From positions 115,895-179,894 of the forward strand of contig JAHEMF010000001.1 in assembly GCA_024643795.1 (NCBI GenBank): DNA of 64,000 nucleotides. The letters run 5' to 3'. A program made the translations under genes and the position numbers. The stretch is from Bacteroidota bacterium (GTDB lineage Bacteria; Bacteroidota; Bacteroidia; AKYH767-A; OLB10). The notes beneath the pieces were generated by a model. It was not told the origin of the DNA, searched no databases, and saw nothing but the letters and a program-made list of their open reading frames with translations. Shown piece after piece: positions 16,101 to 24,639 of the stretch (the stretch's first letter is position 1; each line of letters begins with the position of its first letter).

Positions 16101-17177
16101 TTAACCAATTCTCACTCGGGGATCAAGGACACCGTACAACAGATCCACTAAAATATTAATGATCACAAATAAAATGGAAACTATGAGTACAGCTCCCATC
16201 ACAACAGGGAAGTCATAACGCTCCAGACTATCTACTGTAACCTTACCTATACCTTTCCAGCCAAAAATATATTCAATAAACACAGCACCGGCCAGTAGAG
16301 AGCCGAACCATCCGCTAACTGCTGTTAGCACAGGATTCAGAGCATTTTTTAAAGTGTGTTTTATAATGATTGCATTTCTTTTTAACCCTTTTGCTTTAGC
16401 TGTTCGAACATAATCTTTGGAAAGGACTTCCAGCATGGAGCTTCTGGTAAGTTGCACGATCACAGACAATGGTCTTATTCCTAATGTAAGTGCGGGTAGG
16501 ATGAGGTTTGCTGGTTTAATCTTAAGTCCTTCAAAAGGATCTACCTCATATAAACTACCGGTCATACTGAGCCCGGTATAATCACTCAGAACAAATCCAA
16601 ACAACCAGGCAATAATGATCCCGGCAAAAAAAGATGGTATTGCCATCCCCATCACGGCTGTTATCATAGATAAGTAATCAATCCATGTATTACGTTTTAA
16701 AGCAGATATAATTCCCAGCAATACTCCTATTACCGAGGCCAGTACCAGAGAAACAGTTGCAAGAATAGCTGTGCCCGGCAACGCATCAAGAAGTATCTCT
16801 GAAACTTTTTGATTGGTCTGGTATGATCTCCTTAAATAAGGGGCTTTGATCATGAAATCCCAGCTGCCAATTTCAAGAAGCCTGACCCCCGAACCATATT
16901 TATCTTTGTTATACGACCAGTGTGAATTATCAACAACACCCTTGTGCACCGACAATGGAGAGAGGTCATTCAGATACAGAAAAAATTGCTCAGTTACAGG
17001 AAGGTCTCTTCCCAACTCCCGATTTATTGATTCAACCGAAGATACATCAGCCCGTTGTCCCAGCATCATCCGTGCAGGATCACCCGGCAAAATATTGAAT
17101 AAGAAAAACACTATGCATATAACTCCTGTCATCACTAAAAACCCATACAGCAGTTTATTCACAAGGTATTTTACCAT
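16101..17177 (-). CDS. DppB/OppB-type ABC transporter permease, orphan
   Basis: The 358-residue protein has the N-terminal family signature (ILPGDPARMMLGQRA), a periplasmic insert, about six membrane segments and the EAA loop (RTAKAKGLKRNAII) that contacts the ATPase. Such permeases import di- or oligopeptides or nickel. No second permease or ATPase gene is adjacent. A matching type of binding lipoprotein lies 11 kb away at 28024; pairing the two is a guess. The gene stands between the DoxX-like gene and tpiA at 10-40 nt spacing, so it is co-transcribed with them. Confidence 0.92.
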   Translation of the reverse strand: MVKYLVNKLLYGFLVMTGVICIVFFLFNILPGDPARMMLGQRADVSSVESINRELGRDLPVTEQFFLYLNDLSPLSVHKGVVDNSHWSYNKDKYGSGVRLLEIGSWDFMIKAPYLRRSYQTNQKVSEILLDALPGTAILATVSLVLASVIGVLLGIISALKRNTWIDYLSMITAVMGMAIPSFFAGIIIAWLFGFVLSDYTGLSMTGSLYEVDPFEGLKIKPANLILPALTLGIRPLSVIVQLTRSSMLEVLSKDYVRTAKAKGLKRNAIIIKHTLKNALNPVLTAVSGWFGSLLAGAVFIEYIFGWKGIGKVTVDSLERYDFPVVMGAVLIVSILFVIINILVDLLYGVLDPRVRIG

Positions 17178-17187
17178 TCAACAAAGA

Positions 17188-18447
17188 TCATTTATCAAGG
17201 TAGGTGCTTTTTAGTTCTTCAAAAGATGGCAAGTCATTATGGTGCCACTTGTCTATCACTGTACCACCTTTCAGTAGTACCAAACCGGGGTTAGAACGAA
17301 TAATTGTTTTCAAAGTAGTGGCATCACAGCTGTAATACGGGAAAGCGTTTTGATTTTCATGCCTGAACTTATCTGCTTCAGCGAAAGGTGTTGAAGTAAG
17401 ACCGAAGAAACGTATTCCTGCTTTCTCACTTTTAGCAGACAATTCGTTTACCTGTGACTGAACGTTTAGGTTTGCCTGATCCAGATTGTACGAAACCAAC
17501 ATTAAACAGTATGTGTTATCGGTCATGAATTCTGTCATATGATCATGATCATCAATGTCTGTTATAGTAAAATCATGTATGGGAGGAATATAACCTTTCC
17601 TTACAACCTTATCTACTCTGTCAACAAATGTGTATGCCTCCAGATCCTCAGGTAGTTCCTCAGCTGCAAATTCAAAAGTCTCCCCTCCTTTCGTATATTG
17701 AAACATCATAACTATACTGTCGCGTGGTGCTCCTTCAGGAATACTCATACCAGCAATTATGTTCTTTCCTGCAGCATAAGGTCTGAAGTCTTTCATAGGC
17801 AAGTGATTGAGGCAGATCCATGTAAAAATTAAAGATGAAACAGTGGATATACCAAACACTAAAATATCCTGATAAGATGATAATACCCTCTTAAGAACTG
17901 ACACAAGCAGAATGGTAATAAGAGCGAACCAAACCGGAAAATCCCACTTAATAACAAAGATCGAGAACAAAGCAACAAGCCCAACAGAAACAAATGAGTT
18001 TATCATATCACTTCTGTAATCACCTGGTTTAATTTCCTTTCTATCAATAAATATAATACCGGTAAAAAATAATAATACTACATCCTTGGTGAACGACTGC
18101 CACGGTGTAAGCTTCAAAGCATCTCCAAAACATCCGCAATCGGTTACTTTATTGAAATATGCTGAGTAGAATGTTAGAAAAGTAAAGAATACAATGATGG
18201 ATAAAAGCAACCATGATACAGTTACCATTCTGCTTCCGAAAATAACGGCCACCCCCAACACTATTTCAAGTATACAGATAAAGCCAGCCAGAAACAGAGA
18301 AAAACTACTCATCCATGGTGTTCCAAAAACAGTGAAATACTCATCAAGCTTATAAGCAAAGCCGGTAGTATCATTGGCTTTGATAAGCCCGCTAACAATA
18401 AATAATGCTCCTACCAGCATTCGGGAAATCCAAGTCATTGTTCTCAT
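17188..18447 (-). CDS. DoxX-like membrane protein with thioredoxin-fold C-terminus (BT_3928 family)
   Basis: The 419-residue protein begins with a DoxX/MauE-like four-helix membrane domain (RMLVGALFIVSGLIKANDT) that includes the DCGCFGDALKL cysteine motif. More membrane segments reach to about residue 215. The C-terminal half looks like a peroxiredoxin/thioredoxin fold without a CxxC pair (FFGLTSTPFAEADKFR ... PGLVLLKGGTVIDKWHHND). The family is conserved next to tpiA and DUF1599 in Bacteroides, as I recall. MauE-like proteins take part in disulfide or redox chemistry of envelope proteins; a direct role here is inference. Confidence 0.88.
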   Translation of the reverse strand: MRTMTWISRMLVGALFIVSGLIKANDTTGFAYKLDEYFTVFGTPWMSSFSLFLAGFICILEIVLGVAVIFGSRMVTVSWLLLSIIVFFTFLTFYSAYFNKVTDCGCFGDALKLTPWQSFTKDVVLLFFTGIIFIDRKEIKPGDYRSDMINSFVSVGLVALFSIFVIKWDFPVWFALITILLVSVLKRVLSSYQDILVFGISTVSSLIFTWICLNHLPMKDFRPYAAGKNIIAGMSIPEGAPRDSIVMMFQYTKGGETFEFAAEELPEDLEAYTFVDRVDKVVRKGYIPPIHDFTITDIDDHDHMTEFMTDNTYCLMLVSYNLDQANLNVQSQVNELSAKSEKAGIRFFGLTSTPFAEADKFRHENQNAFPYYSCDATTLKTIIRSNPGLVLLKGGTVIDKWHHNDLPSFEELKSTYLDK

Positions 18448-18458
18448 TCTTCTTCTAC

Positions 18459-19034
18459 TTAATTTTCTAGTTTTATTAGTGCAAAAATTCCGTAATTAAT
18501 AATGTCATAATAGTTGGCATCTATACCTTCAGAGATCAGGGTTGCACCATCATTATCTTCGATTTGTTTTACCCTGAGTAATTTCATCAGAATCAGGTCT
18601 GTAATTGAACTTACTCTCATTTTTCTCCAAGCCTCACCATAGTCATGGTTCTTATCTTCCATCAGGTTCTTTGCATTAAGTGCATGTTTATTAAAAAATT
18701 CAGCAGCCTGAGCCGGAGAAATATCAGGTTTGGTGGCAACACCTAATTCATACTGAATAAGAGCTATGATAGCGTAGTTTACGATACCTATAAACTCAGA
18801 CACTACACCTTCTTCAACTCTTTGCTTACCCTTTTCTTCAATGCTTCTGATCCGTTGTGCTTTAATAAACATCTGATCAGTAATTGAGCTTAATCGCAGT
18901 ATCCTCCAGGCACTGCCATAATCCTTCATTTTAGCATCAAAAATTGCTTTACACCGAACAATAGCTTGATCAAACTGGCCGGATGTAATATCAGATGGTC
19001 CCTTCATCTTCACTGATTCTGTAACAGATTCCAT
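18459..19034 (-). CDS. DUF1599 protein, internally duplicated
   Basis: The 191-residue protein has two copies of one domain. The first is marked by MKDYGSAWRILRLSSITDQ and the second by NHDYGEAWRKMRVSSITDL, each ending in a helix with NYAIIALIQYE or NYGIFALIKLE. DUF1599 has been proposed to be linked with nucleotide metabolism or modification; no reaction is shown. It is the first gene of the operon with the DoxX-like gene, the permease, tpiA and the PagL-like gene, and is divergent from folP over 60 nt. Confidence 0.88.
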   Translation of the reverse strand: MESVTESVKMKGPSDITSGQFDQAIVRCKAIFDAKMKDYGSAWRILRLSSITDQMFIKAQRIRSIEEKGKQRVEEGVVSEFIGIVNYAIIALIQYELGVATKPDISPAQAAEFFNKHALNAKNLMEDKNHDYGEAWRKMRVSSITDLILMKLLRVKQIEDNDGATLISEGIDANYYDIINYGIFALIKLEN

Positions 19035-19094
19035 TAATACGACTTTACTTTTTATAATATTGCGGCAAGATAGCCTCTTTCACCTGTATTATAA

Positions 19095-19955
19095 ATGAAT
19101 TCCGGTCGAGATTTATACACCCCTGAGCGTGAACAAGTAACCTTAAACTGCCGTGGAACGCTGGTTAACCTGTCAAAACCCGCGATAATGGGTATTTTGA
19201 ACATTACTCCGGATTCATTCTTTGATGGAGGCAAATTTACCGATATCAGCGAAATCAAAGACTATGCGGGCCGAATGATAGAGGAAGGCGCCACTTTTCT
19301 TGATATGGGAGGCCAGTCAACCAGGCCAGGGGCCCGATTGTTAAGTGCTGGAGAGGAGGCCGAACGCATAATTCCGGCCATAGAAGCCGTTATGAGCTCG
19401 TTTCCGGAAGCCTTGGTCTCCATAGATACATTCTATTCTGAGGTAGCACGACAGGCGGTTGCTGCCGGAGCCTGTATGATCAATGATATTTCCGCTGGTT
19501 CAGTATCACCTGATATGTTTGACACTGTAGCCGATCTGAAAGTACCCTATGTCCTGATGCATATGCATGGAACTCCGGAAAATATGCAGCAAAACCCAAC
19601 CTATGAAAATGTAGTGACCGATGTATGGCAATTCTTAAAATCGGCATTACACAAACTGATCGAAAAAGGAGTTAATGATGTAGTAATTGACCCAGGTATC
19701 GGTTTTGGAAAAACTCAGGATCATAATTTCGAACTCTTAAAACATTTGGGGGAATTCAGATTATTGGGTAAACCACTATTGATCGGACTCTCCCGAAAAT
19801 CAATCGTCTGTAAAACCCTGAAGGTGAAACCTGAAAATGCCTTAAATGGCACTACCGCTTTACATATGGTTGCACTACTGAACGGAGCACGGATCCTTAG
19901 AGTACATGATGTGAAAGAAGCAAAGGAAACCATTGAGCTTTACCAGCAATTGTAA
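19095..19955 (+). CDS. folP: Dihydropteroate synthase
   Basis: FolP joins p-aminobenzoate to dihydropterin pyrophosphate in folate synthesis and is the sulfonamide target. The 286 residues carry the family motifs: GILNITPDSFFDGG, DMGGQSTRPG (pterin-binding loop), SIDTF, INDIS, VIDPGIGFGKT and LIGLSRKS near the phosphate site. The N-terminal stretch of about 25 residues before MGILNIT is usual for Bacteroidota. The gene is divergent from the DUF1599 operon and convergent with xseB. Confidence 0.96.
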   Translation: MNSGRDLYTPEREQVTLNCRGTLVNLSKPAIMGILNITPDSFFDGGKFTDISEIKDYAGRMIEEGATFLDMGGQSTRPGARLLSAGEEAERIIPAIEAVMSSFPEALVSIDTFYSEVARQAVAAGACMINDISAGSVSPDMFDTVADLKVPYVLMHMHGTPENMQQNPTYENVVTDVWQFLKSALHKLIEKGVNDVVIDPGIGFGKTQDHNFELLKHLGEFRLLGKPLLIGLSRKSIVCKTLKVKPENALNGTTALHMVALLNGARILRVHDVKEAKETIELYQQL

Positions 19956-19963
19956 GCTTTGGT

Positions 19964-20215
19964 TTATTCAACGGATCGGTTCTGTTCTACTTCCTTAAAT
20001 TCCGCCATGATCTTGGAAATCTCCTCATCTGTAGATTTAAGCTTTGCTTTACACAACTTTACAAGTAGAAGTGCACGTTTGACCTGCAGGGATAAAGCAT
20101 CAATATCAGTCTCACCGGTTTCTATCTGATCTAATATAAGTTCCAGCTCTTTGATAGCTTCACTGTATGTTATATCTCCCGGATCAGGAGATTTTGCTTT
20201 CGATTGTTCCTTCAT
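19964..20215 (-). CDS. xseB: Exodeoxyribonuclease VII small subunit
   Basis: The 83-residue protein has the XseB pattern: TYSEAIKELELILDQIETGE, then a heptad helix ending in the conserved LKSTDEEI segment. Several small subunits coat the C-terminal helices of XseA to form the ATP-independent single-strand nuclease. The gene overlaps the end of xseA by 32 nt, which suggests coupled translation. Its stop is 8 nt from that of folP. Confidence 0.93.
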   Translation of the reverse strand: MKEQSKAKSPDPGDITYSEAIKELELILDQIETGETDIDALSLQVKRALLLVKLCKAKLKSTDEEISKIMAEFKEVEQNRSVE

Positions 20216-21656
20216 ATAATATAGTTGTTAGTACATCGCCTTTTTTTAATTCTCTGGCACTTTTCACACTCTTATTTTTGTGTTTAGTAATTGAATATCC
20301 TTTTTGCAAAACCTTTACAGGATCGCCGGCATTTACCTTTTCAATGGTTACAGCAAGTTTGGTATTTTCTGCCTGTAATAACAATGATGCACGGTTCACA
20401 AGCTTTGAACTGGTTTGAATAAGGTCATGCTTTGAGTCGTCCATATTTCTCATAATAGTTGCGGGATACCTTAAGCACAGATTATTGATTTTTGTATGTT
20501 CTCGAGTTATGGAATGCTTTACTGATATGTTCAAACCTGAAATAAGGTGCCCGAATTTCATTTTATGCGCCTTTACCAAGCTCTTGCCTGAATTATTTAT
20601 CAGCTTGTTGAAATTTTCCAGTTTTAACCTACCTGACATTATCTGAGACCGCACCACTGTTTTAAGTTCTGAAGCCATGTCAGAAAGCTCTTCAGTGAGT
20701 GTTCGTGTCAAGCTCTCTGATAACAGATGAACGTTTTCAATAAGCTCATGTAACATACTCTCAAACTCAGATGTTTGCTCTACTATATAATCTGCTGCAT
20801 CAGTGGGTGTGATCCTGTCGGCGTAAGCCACTTCATCAACCACGCTTATATTAGCCGTATGTCCTATACCTGTTATTACAGGAAGCGGGAATCGAGCTAC
20901 AGCCCTTGACAGCCGGTAATCGTTAAAACAATTGAGGTCAACACTTCCTCCACCGCCTCTTACAATCACAACCAGGTCATACTTTTCTTTCTCTTCAAAA
21001 ATATTGATCAGCTGCTTTACTATTTCACCAGCAGCAGTATCACCCTGAAGCCTGGAAGGAAACAGATCAACAATAAAACGATACTTGTAAGGATTATGCA
21101 CCAGCTTTTTCATGAAGTCTTCATACCCTCTGGAATCTTTCGCAGAAATAAGTGCTATTCGTTGAGGTACCACAGGAAACTGAAGTGCTTTATTATTCCC
21201 AAATACACCCTCTTGTTTCAGTTTTGCAATGGTTCTGGCCCTCTCCAATTCAATCAACCCTACGGTGTATGCAGGTTCAATATTTTCTATCACCAGGCTC
21301 AAACCCCATTTAACATCAAACTTAACTGTGGCCTGAAATAGTATCACACTTCCTTTTGTTAGCTGGGCACCTGTAACGTCCTGAAAAAGTTTATTTATTG
21401 CAGCAAACCTACCTTGCCATATGATACCTCTGAATTCGCTAACCGGAGCTGCTGCATCGGGCATCTTCTCAACCAAAGTAAGATAACAGTGGCCTTTACG
21501 GACACTTAGGTCAGAGATCTCAGCGGTTATCCAATGTACACCTGTACCAAATTCATTATTGATCGCCTCTCGGATCCTTCTGCCAACATCTGACAAGGTA
21601 AGATACCTTACCTCTTCCCCTGTTTGGTTATTCCAGACCCCCTGAGTGTTCTGCAT
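20184..21656 (-). CDS. xseA: Exodeoxyribonuclease VII large subunit
   Basis: The 490-residue catalytic subunit starts with an OB-fold that binds single-stranded DNA (HWITAEISDLSVRKGHCYLT). The central nuclease domain has GGGGSVDLNCFNDYRLSRAV and PVITGIGHTANISVVDEVAY, followed by the long helical region that holds XseB, and the C-terminal DPVKVLQKGYSITK. It trims single-stranded DNA in repair and recombination. A candidate promoter lies immediately upstream, divergent from that of the RlmI-like gene. Confidence 0.96.
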   Translation of the reverse strand: MQNTQGVWNNQTGEEVRYLTLSDVGRRIREAINNEFGTGVHWITAEISDLSVRKGHCYLTLVEKMPDAAAPVSEFRGIIWQGRFAAINKLFQDVTGAQLTKGSVILFQATVKFDVKWGLSLVIENIEPAYTVGLIELERARTIAKLKQEGVFGNNKALQFPVVPQRIALISAKDSRGYEDFMKKLVHNPYKYRFIVDLFPSRLQGDTAAGEIVKQLINIFEEKEKYDLVVIVRGGGGSVDLNCFNDYRLSRAVARFPLPVITGIGHTANISVVDEVAYADRITPTDAADYIVEQTSEFESMLHELIENVHLLSESLTRTLTEELSDMASELKTVVRSQIMSGRLKLENFNKLINNSGKSLVKAHKMKFGHLISGLNISVKHSITREHTKINNLCLRYPATIMRNMDDSKHDLIQTSSKLVNRASLLLQAENTKLAVTIEKVNAGDPVKVLQKGYSITKHKNKSVKSARELKKGDVLTTILYEGTIESKIS

Positions 21657-21660
21657 CTGT

Positions 21661-21668
21661 CAAAGTTA
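21661..21668 (-). promoter_or_regulatory. Candidate -7 element of xseA
   Basis: TAACTTTG on the minus strand ends only 4 nt before the xseA ATG, so the transcript would be leaderless or nearly so. No TTTG box is evident at the usual -33 distance. Confidence 0.45.
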
Positions 21669-21689
21669 GCTATCCTGCCTGTATCAGCC

Positions 21690-21697
21690 TATCTTTG
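21690..21697 (+). promoter_or_regulatory. Candidate -7 element of the RlmI-like gene
   Basis: TATCTTTG ends 6 nt before the ATG at 21704. It overlaps the in-frame TTG at 21695, which argues against that TTG as the start. Confidence 0.45.
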
Positions 21698-21703
21698 CTG
21701 CCT

Positions 21704-22867
21704 ATGTTATCATCATATCGAAAAATGCGGCTTAAAGCCGGAAAGGACAGGTCTGTAAAGAATTATCATCCCTGGATCTTTTCTGGTGCCTTCGAACAAC
21801 CGGATCGCGAAGGAATCGCTGGCGAGGTTGTTGAAGTGTTTGATTCCGAAGGAAATTACATGGCTACAGGGCATTATCACCCGGGAACTATTATGGTGAG
21901 AGTGATCTCATTTGATCAATGCGTGGTTGATGACGCATTTTGGGTCAAAAAATTAAATCTGGCACATGCATTCCGAAAAGAATTACCGGGTTTAGATCCT
22001 GCACATACTAATACCTACCGATTGGTACATGGTGAGGGTGATCATCTGCCCGGACTCATCATTGACCTGTACGCCCGTTATGCGGTAATACAAACTCACA
22101 GCAGTGGTATGGCACAAAGTATCAGCAGTATTGCTGAAGCACTTCAACAGGTACTTGATCTTGATGGGATTTATCACAAGCAGGCTTACGCCGATGGTAT
22201 CTCAAGTCCAATACTGGGTGATACCGATGAATCGGAAGTGATTGAAAACGAGATAAGGTTTATTGTTAATTGGAAAACAGGACAAAAGACAGGCTTTTTT
22301 CTTGACCAGCGTGAAAACAGAAAGTTGCTCTCATCCTATGCCAAAGGAAAAAAAGTGCTCAATACATTTTCCTATTCAGGTGGGTTCAGTTTGTATGCGT
22401 TAAAGGCCGGAGCATCCCTGGTTCATTCAATTGACAGCTCAGCCGGTGCTATTGAAATGGCAATGCGAAATGTTGATCTCAATAACATTGATCCTGTATT
22501 ACATCAGGGAATTACGGAGGATGTATTCCGGTATCTGAAACAGAACACCCAAAAATATGATGTGGTGATCCTTGACCCTCCTGCCTTTGCCAAACATAAC
22601 GACGCATTGAACCAAGCTTTGAACGGATATCGTAACCTCAACTATGAGGCCCTCAGGCAAATGCCGGCAAATTCTATTCTATTTACTTTTTCTTGTTCTC
22701 AGGCGGTAAGCAAGGACGAATTCAGAAAGGCGGTATTCAAAGCATCAGCAAGAGCCGGCAGGCAGGTGAGAATACTCCATCAGCTCAGTCAGCCTGCTGA
22801 TCATCCCATCAATATATATCATCCTGAAGGAGAGTATCTAAAAGGTCTGGTTCTTCATGTTTCGTAG
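21704..22867 (+). CDS. rlmI: RlmI-like class I 23S rRNA (cytosine) methyltransferase
   Basis: The 387-residue protein has an N-terminal PUA RNA-binding domain (MRLKAGKDRSVKNYHPWIFS), a linking domain and a Rossmann-fold methyltransferase. Key motifs are FFLDQRENRKLL, VLNTFSYSGGFSLYALKAGA (SAM binding), VVILDPPAFAK (motif IV) and LFTFSCSQ. E. coli RlmI makes m5C1962 in 23S rRNA; the exact site here is assumed by family. Start chosen at the ATG 21704. The gene is followed by kdsA with its own promoter. Confidence 0.9.
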   Translation: MLSSYRKMRLKAGKDRSVKNYHPWIFSGAFEQPDREGIAGEVVEVFDSEGNYMATGHYHPGTIMVRVISFDQCVVDDAFWVKKLNLAHAFRKELPGLDPAHTNTYRLVHGEGDHLPGLIIDLYARYAVIQTHSSGMAQSISSIAEALQQVLDLDGIYHKQAYADGISSPILGDTDESEVIENEIRFIVNWKTGQKTGFFLDQRENRKLLSSYAKGKKVLNTFSYSGGFSLYALKAGASLVHSIDSSAGAIEMAMRNVDLNNIDPVLHQGITEDVFRYLKQNTQKYDVVILDPPAFAKHNDALNQALNGYRNLNYEALRQMPANSILFTFSCSQAVSKDEFRKAVFKASARAGRQVRILHQLSQPADHPINIYHPEGEYLKGLVLHVS

Positions 22868-22884
22868 CCTATCTGGGGATTGGT

Positions 22885-22892
22885 TAACTTTG
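22885..22892 (+). promoter_or_regulatory. Candidate promoter of kdsA
   Basis: TAACTTTG is preceded after a 21-nt spacer by TTTC at 22860, close to the TTTG -33 box. This is one of the better promoter matches in the window. It places the transcript start near 22900, before the ATG at 22910. Confidence 0.55.
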
Positions 22893-22909
22893 CAGGAAGC
22901 AGAAAAACT

Positions 22910-23740
22910 ATGAAATTCGAAATTCCCGGACTTAAGCATTTAAACAGTAGTAACTTTTTCCTCATGGCAGGACCATGTGCGGTAGAAAATGAAGAAATGC
23001 CCTTACAGATCGCTGAACGGATCAAATCAATAACTGATAAGCTGGAGATCCCTTTTATCTTCAAAGCTTCATATCGAAAAGCCAACAGAACAAGGATAGA
23101 CTCATTCACGGGCATAGGTGATGAAAAAGCATTAAAGGTTATTAAAAATGTAGGGAATACATTCAACATTCCAACAGTAACCGACATCCACGAAAGTGTT
23201 GAAGCTGCAATGGCTGCAGAATATGTTGACGTGCTACAGATCCCGGCATTCCTGTGTCGACAATCTGACCTTCTTATTGCCGCAGCAAAAACCGGTAAAG
23301 TTGTTAATGTAAAGAAGGGTCAATTCCTTTCGGCAGGTTCAATGAAATTTGCAGTTGAGAAAATTAATTCAGCAGGTAACAATAAAGTGATTCTCACTGA
23401 GAGAGGTACCATGCTGGGCTATCAGGATCTTGTGGTTGATTTCAGAGGAATTTCCGTTATGCAAAGTTTTGGAACACCTGTGGTTCTTGACATAACACAT
23501 TCACTTCAACAACCTAATCAATCTGCCGGCGTTACAGGCGGACAACCTCAACTTATATCTACTATTGCAAAAGCAGGAATTGCAGTTGGTGTGGATGGCA
23601 TATTTGTAGAAACCCACCCCGATCCAGCCAATGCAAAATCAGACGGAGCCAATATGTTACACCTTGATAAACTGGAGGAACTGCTTGAACAATTGGTGGC
23701 CATCAGAAGGGCAACACAAAGCACTCCAGCTTCTATATGA
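22910..23740 (+). CDS. kdsA: 3-deoxy-8-phosphooctulonate (KDO-8-P) synthase
   Basis: KdsA condenses phosphoenolpyruvate with arabinose 5-phosphate to make the KDO precursor of lipopolysaccharide. The 276 residues include the family's MAGPCAVE, FKASYRKANRTR, VLQIPAFLCRQSDLL, VNVKKGQFLS and LDITHSLQQPNQ, and near the C-terminus VDGIFVETHPDP. The start at 22910 lies downstream of a good promoter element and gives the normal length; an in-frame TTG at 22880 precedes the promoter. The next gene overlaps it by 4 nt. Confidence 0.96.
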   Translation: MKFEIPGLKHLNSSNFFLMAGPCAVENEEMPLQIAERIKSITDKLEIPFIFKASYRKANRTRIDSFTGIGDEKALKVIKNVGNTFNIPTVTDIHESVEAAMAAEYVDVLQIPAFLCRQSDLLIAAAKTGKVVNVKKGQFLSAGSMKFAVEKINSAGNNKVILTERGTMLGYQDLVVDFRGISVMQSFGTPVVLDITHSLQQPNQSAGVTGGQPQLISTIAKAGIAVGVDGIFVETHPDPANAKSDGANMLHLDKLEELLEQLVAIRRATQSTPASI

Positions 23741-24639
23741 GCAGAAAAATAAAACTTAGTAAAAAATATATCCTAAAGTTCATGAACATGGGCTTTGGTA
23801 ATGATACAGGTGAAGAAAAACTATCACTTGAAGCATATTATAACGAAAAAGGGAGCCTAATAAAAGAGGTCAAGACTGATGAAGACACTGGATTGCCAGA
23901 ACGATCTGAGTTCGAATATAATGATAAGGGTCAACTGATAAAACAGGAATTGCATCTCGAAAGTGACGGCGTAAGCGAAACATATCTGTTTAAACGAGAT
24001 GATAAAGGAAGAGTCGTTGAAGAAATCAAGATGTATGATGATGATGAAGGAGAAAAAGTGATATATCACTACTCTACACATGATCAGCCCATCAAAATTG
24101 AAAGATATGATCATGATGGAGATCCTGAATCTGTTGAGCAACTAGAATATGATGCACAGGATCGCCTGGTGAAGCACACTAAACTTGATCCGGAATCAGG
24201 GCTTTCAGAGATCTCAACTATAACTTACAACGACAAAAATGCCCCTATTGAAAAACTTGTCACCGATCCTGATAAAAAACAGATTTCCAGAACTACATTG
24301 GAATACGATGAAAAGGGCAGAAACATCCTTGTAAATGAACGAAATGAAGATGATAAACTCATCTCACAGGTCATTACTGAATTTGATGACAAGGACAATG
24401 TAACAGAACGACGTATCCGTGATTTTCAAAGCCGTGTACTCAAATTTGCATATGACGGCAATGACAATTGCACCGAAGAGTGTATTTATGATGAACACGG
24501 TAACCTCCTATTAAAGACAGTGACCGAATTCAATGAGTATAATTTGCCGGTTGCAGAATCAGGTTATTACCCTGACAATGTCAGGTCAGGAAGAACTCCG
24601 GCTCATACCAGCCGCTTTGAATATGAGTTTTATGAATAA
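23737..24639 (+). CDS. YD-repeat-like acidic protein, no signal peptide
   Basis: The 300-residue protein has no signal peptide or membrane segment. It consists of about ten repeats of 20-25 residues of the RHS/YD type: YNEKGSLIKEV, YNDKGQLIKQE, RDDKGRVVEEI, YDAQDRLVKHTKL, YNDKNAPIEKL, YDEKGRNILV, FDDKDNVTERR and YDEHGNLLLKT. Such repeats form beta-strand wraps in secreted toxins and in YwqK-like proteins; here the protein seems cytosolic and strongly acidic. It starts at an ATGA overlap with kdsA and its end overlaps the convergent phosphatase gene by 10 nt. The function is unknown. Confidence 0.8.
   Translation: MSRKIKLSKKYILKFMNMGFGNDTGEEKLSLEAYYNEKGSLIKEVKTDEDTGLPERSEFEYNDKGQLIKQELHLESDGVSETYLFKRDDKGRVVEEIKMYDDDEGEKVIYHYSTHDQPIKIERYDHDGDPESVEQLEYDAQDRLVKHTKLDPESGLSEISTITYNDKNAPIEKLVTDPDKKQISRTTLEYDEKGRNILVNERNEDDKLISQVITEFDDKDNVTERRIRDFQSRVLKFAYDGNDNCTEECIYDEHGNLLLKTVTEFNEYNLPVAESGYYPDNVRSGRTPAHTSRFEYEFYE

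Noticed and set aside
22880..22910. Upstream in-frame TTG start for kdsA
   Set aside because: It lies before the best promoter match and adds residues not typical of KdsA; the same reasoning rejects TTG starts at 4639, 21695, 28015, 31960 and 62180.
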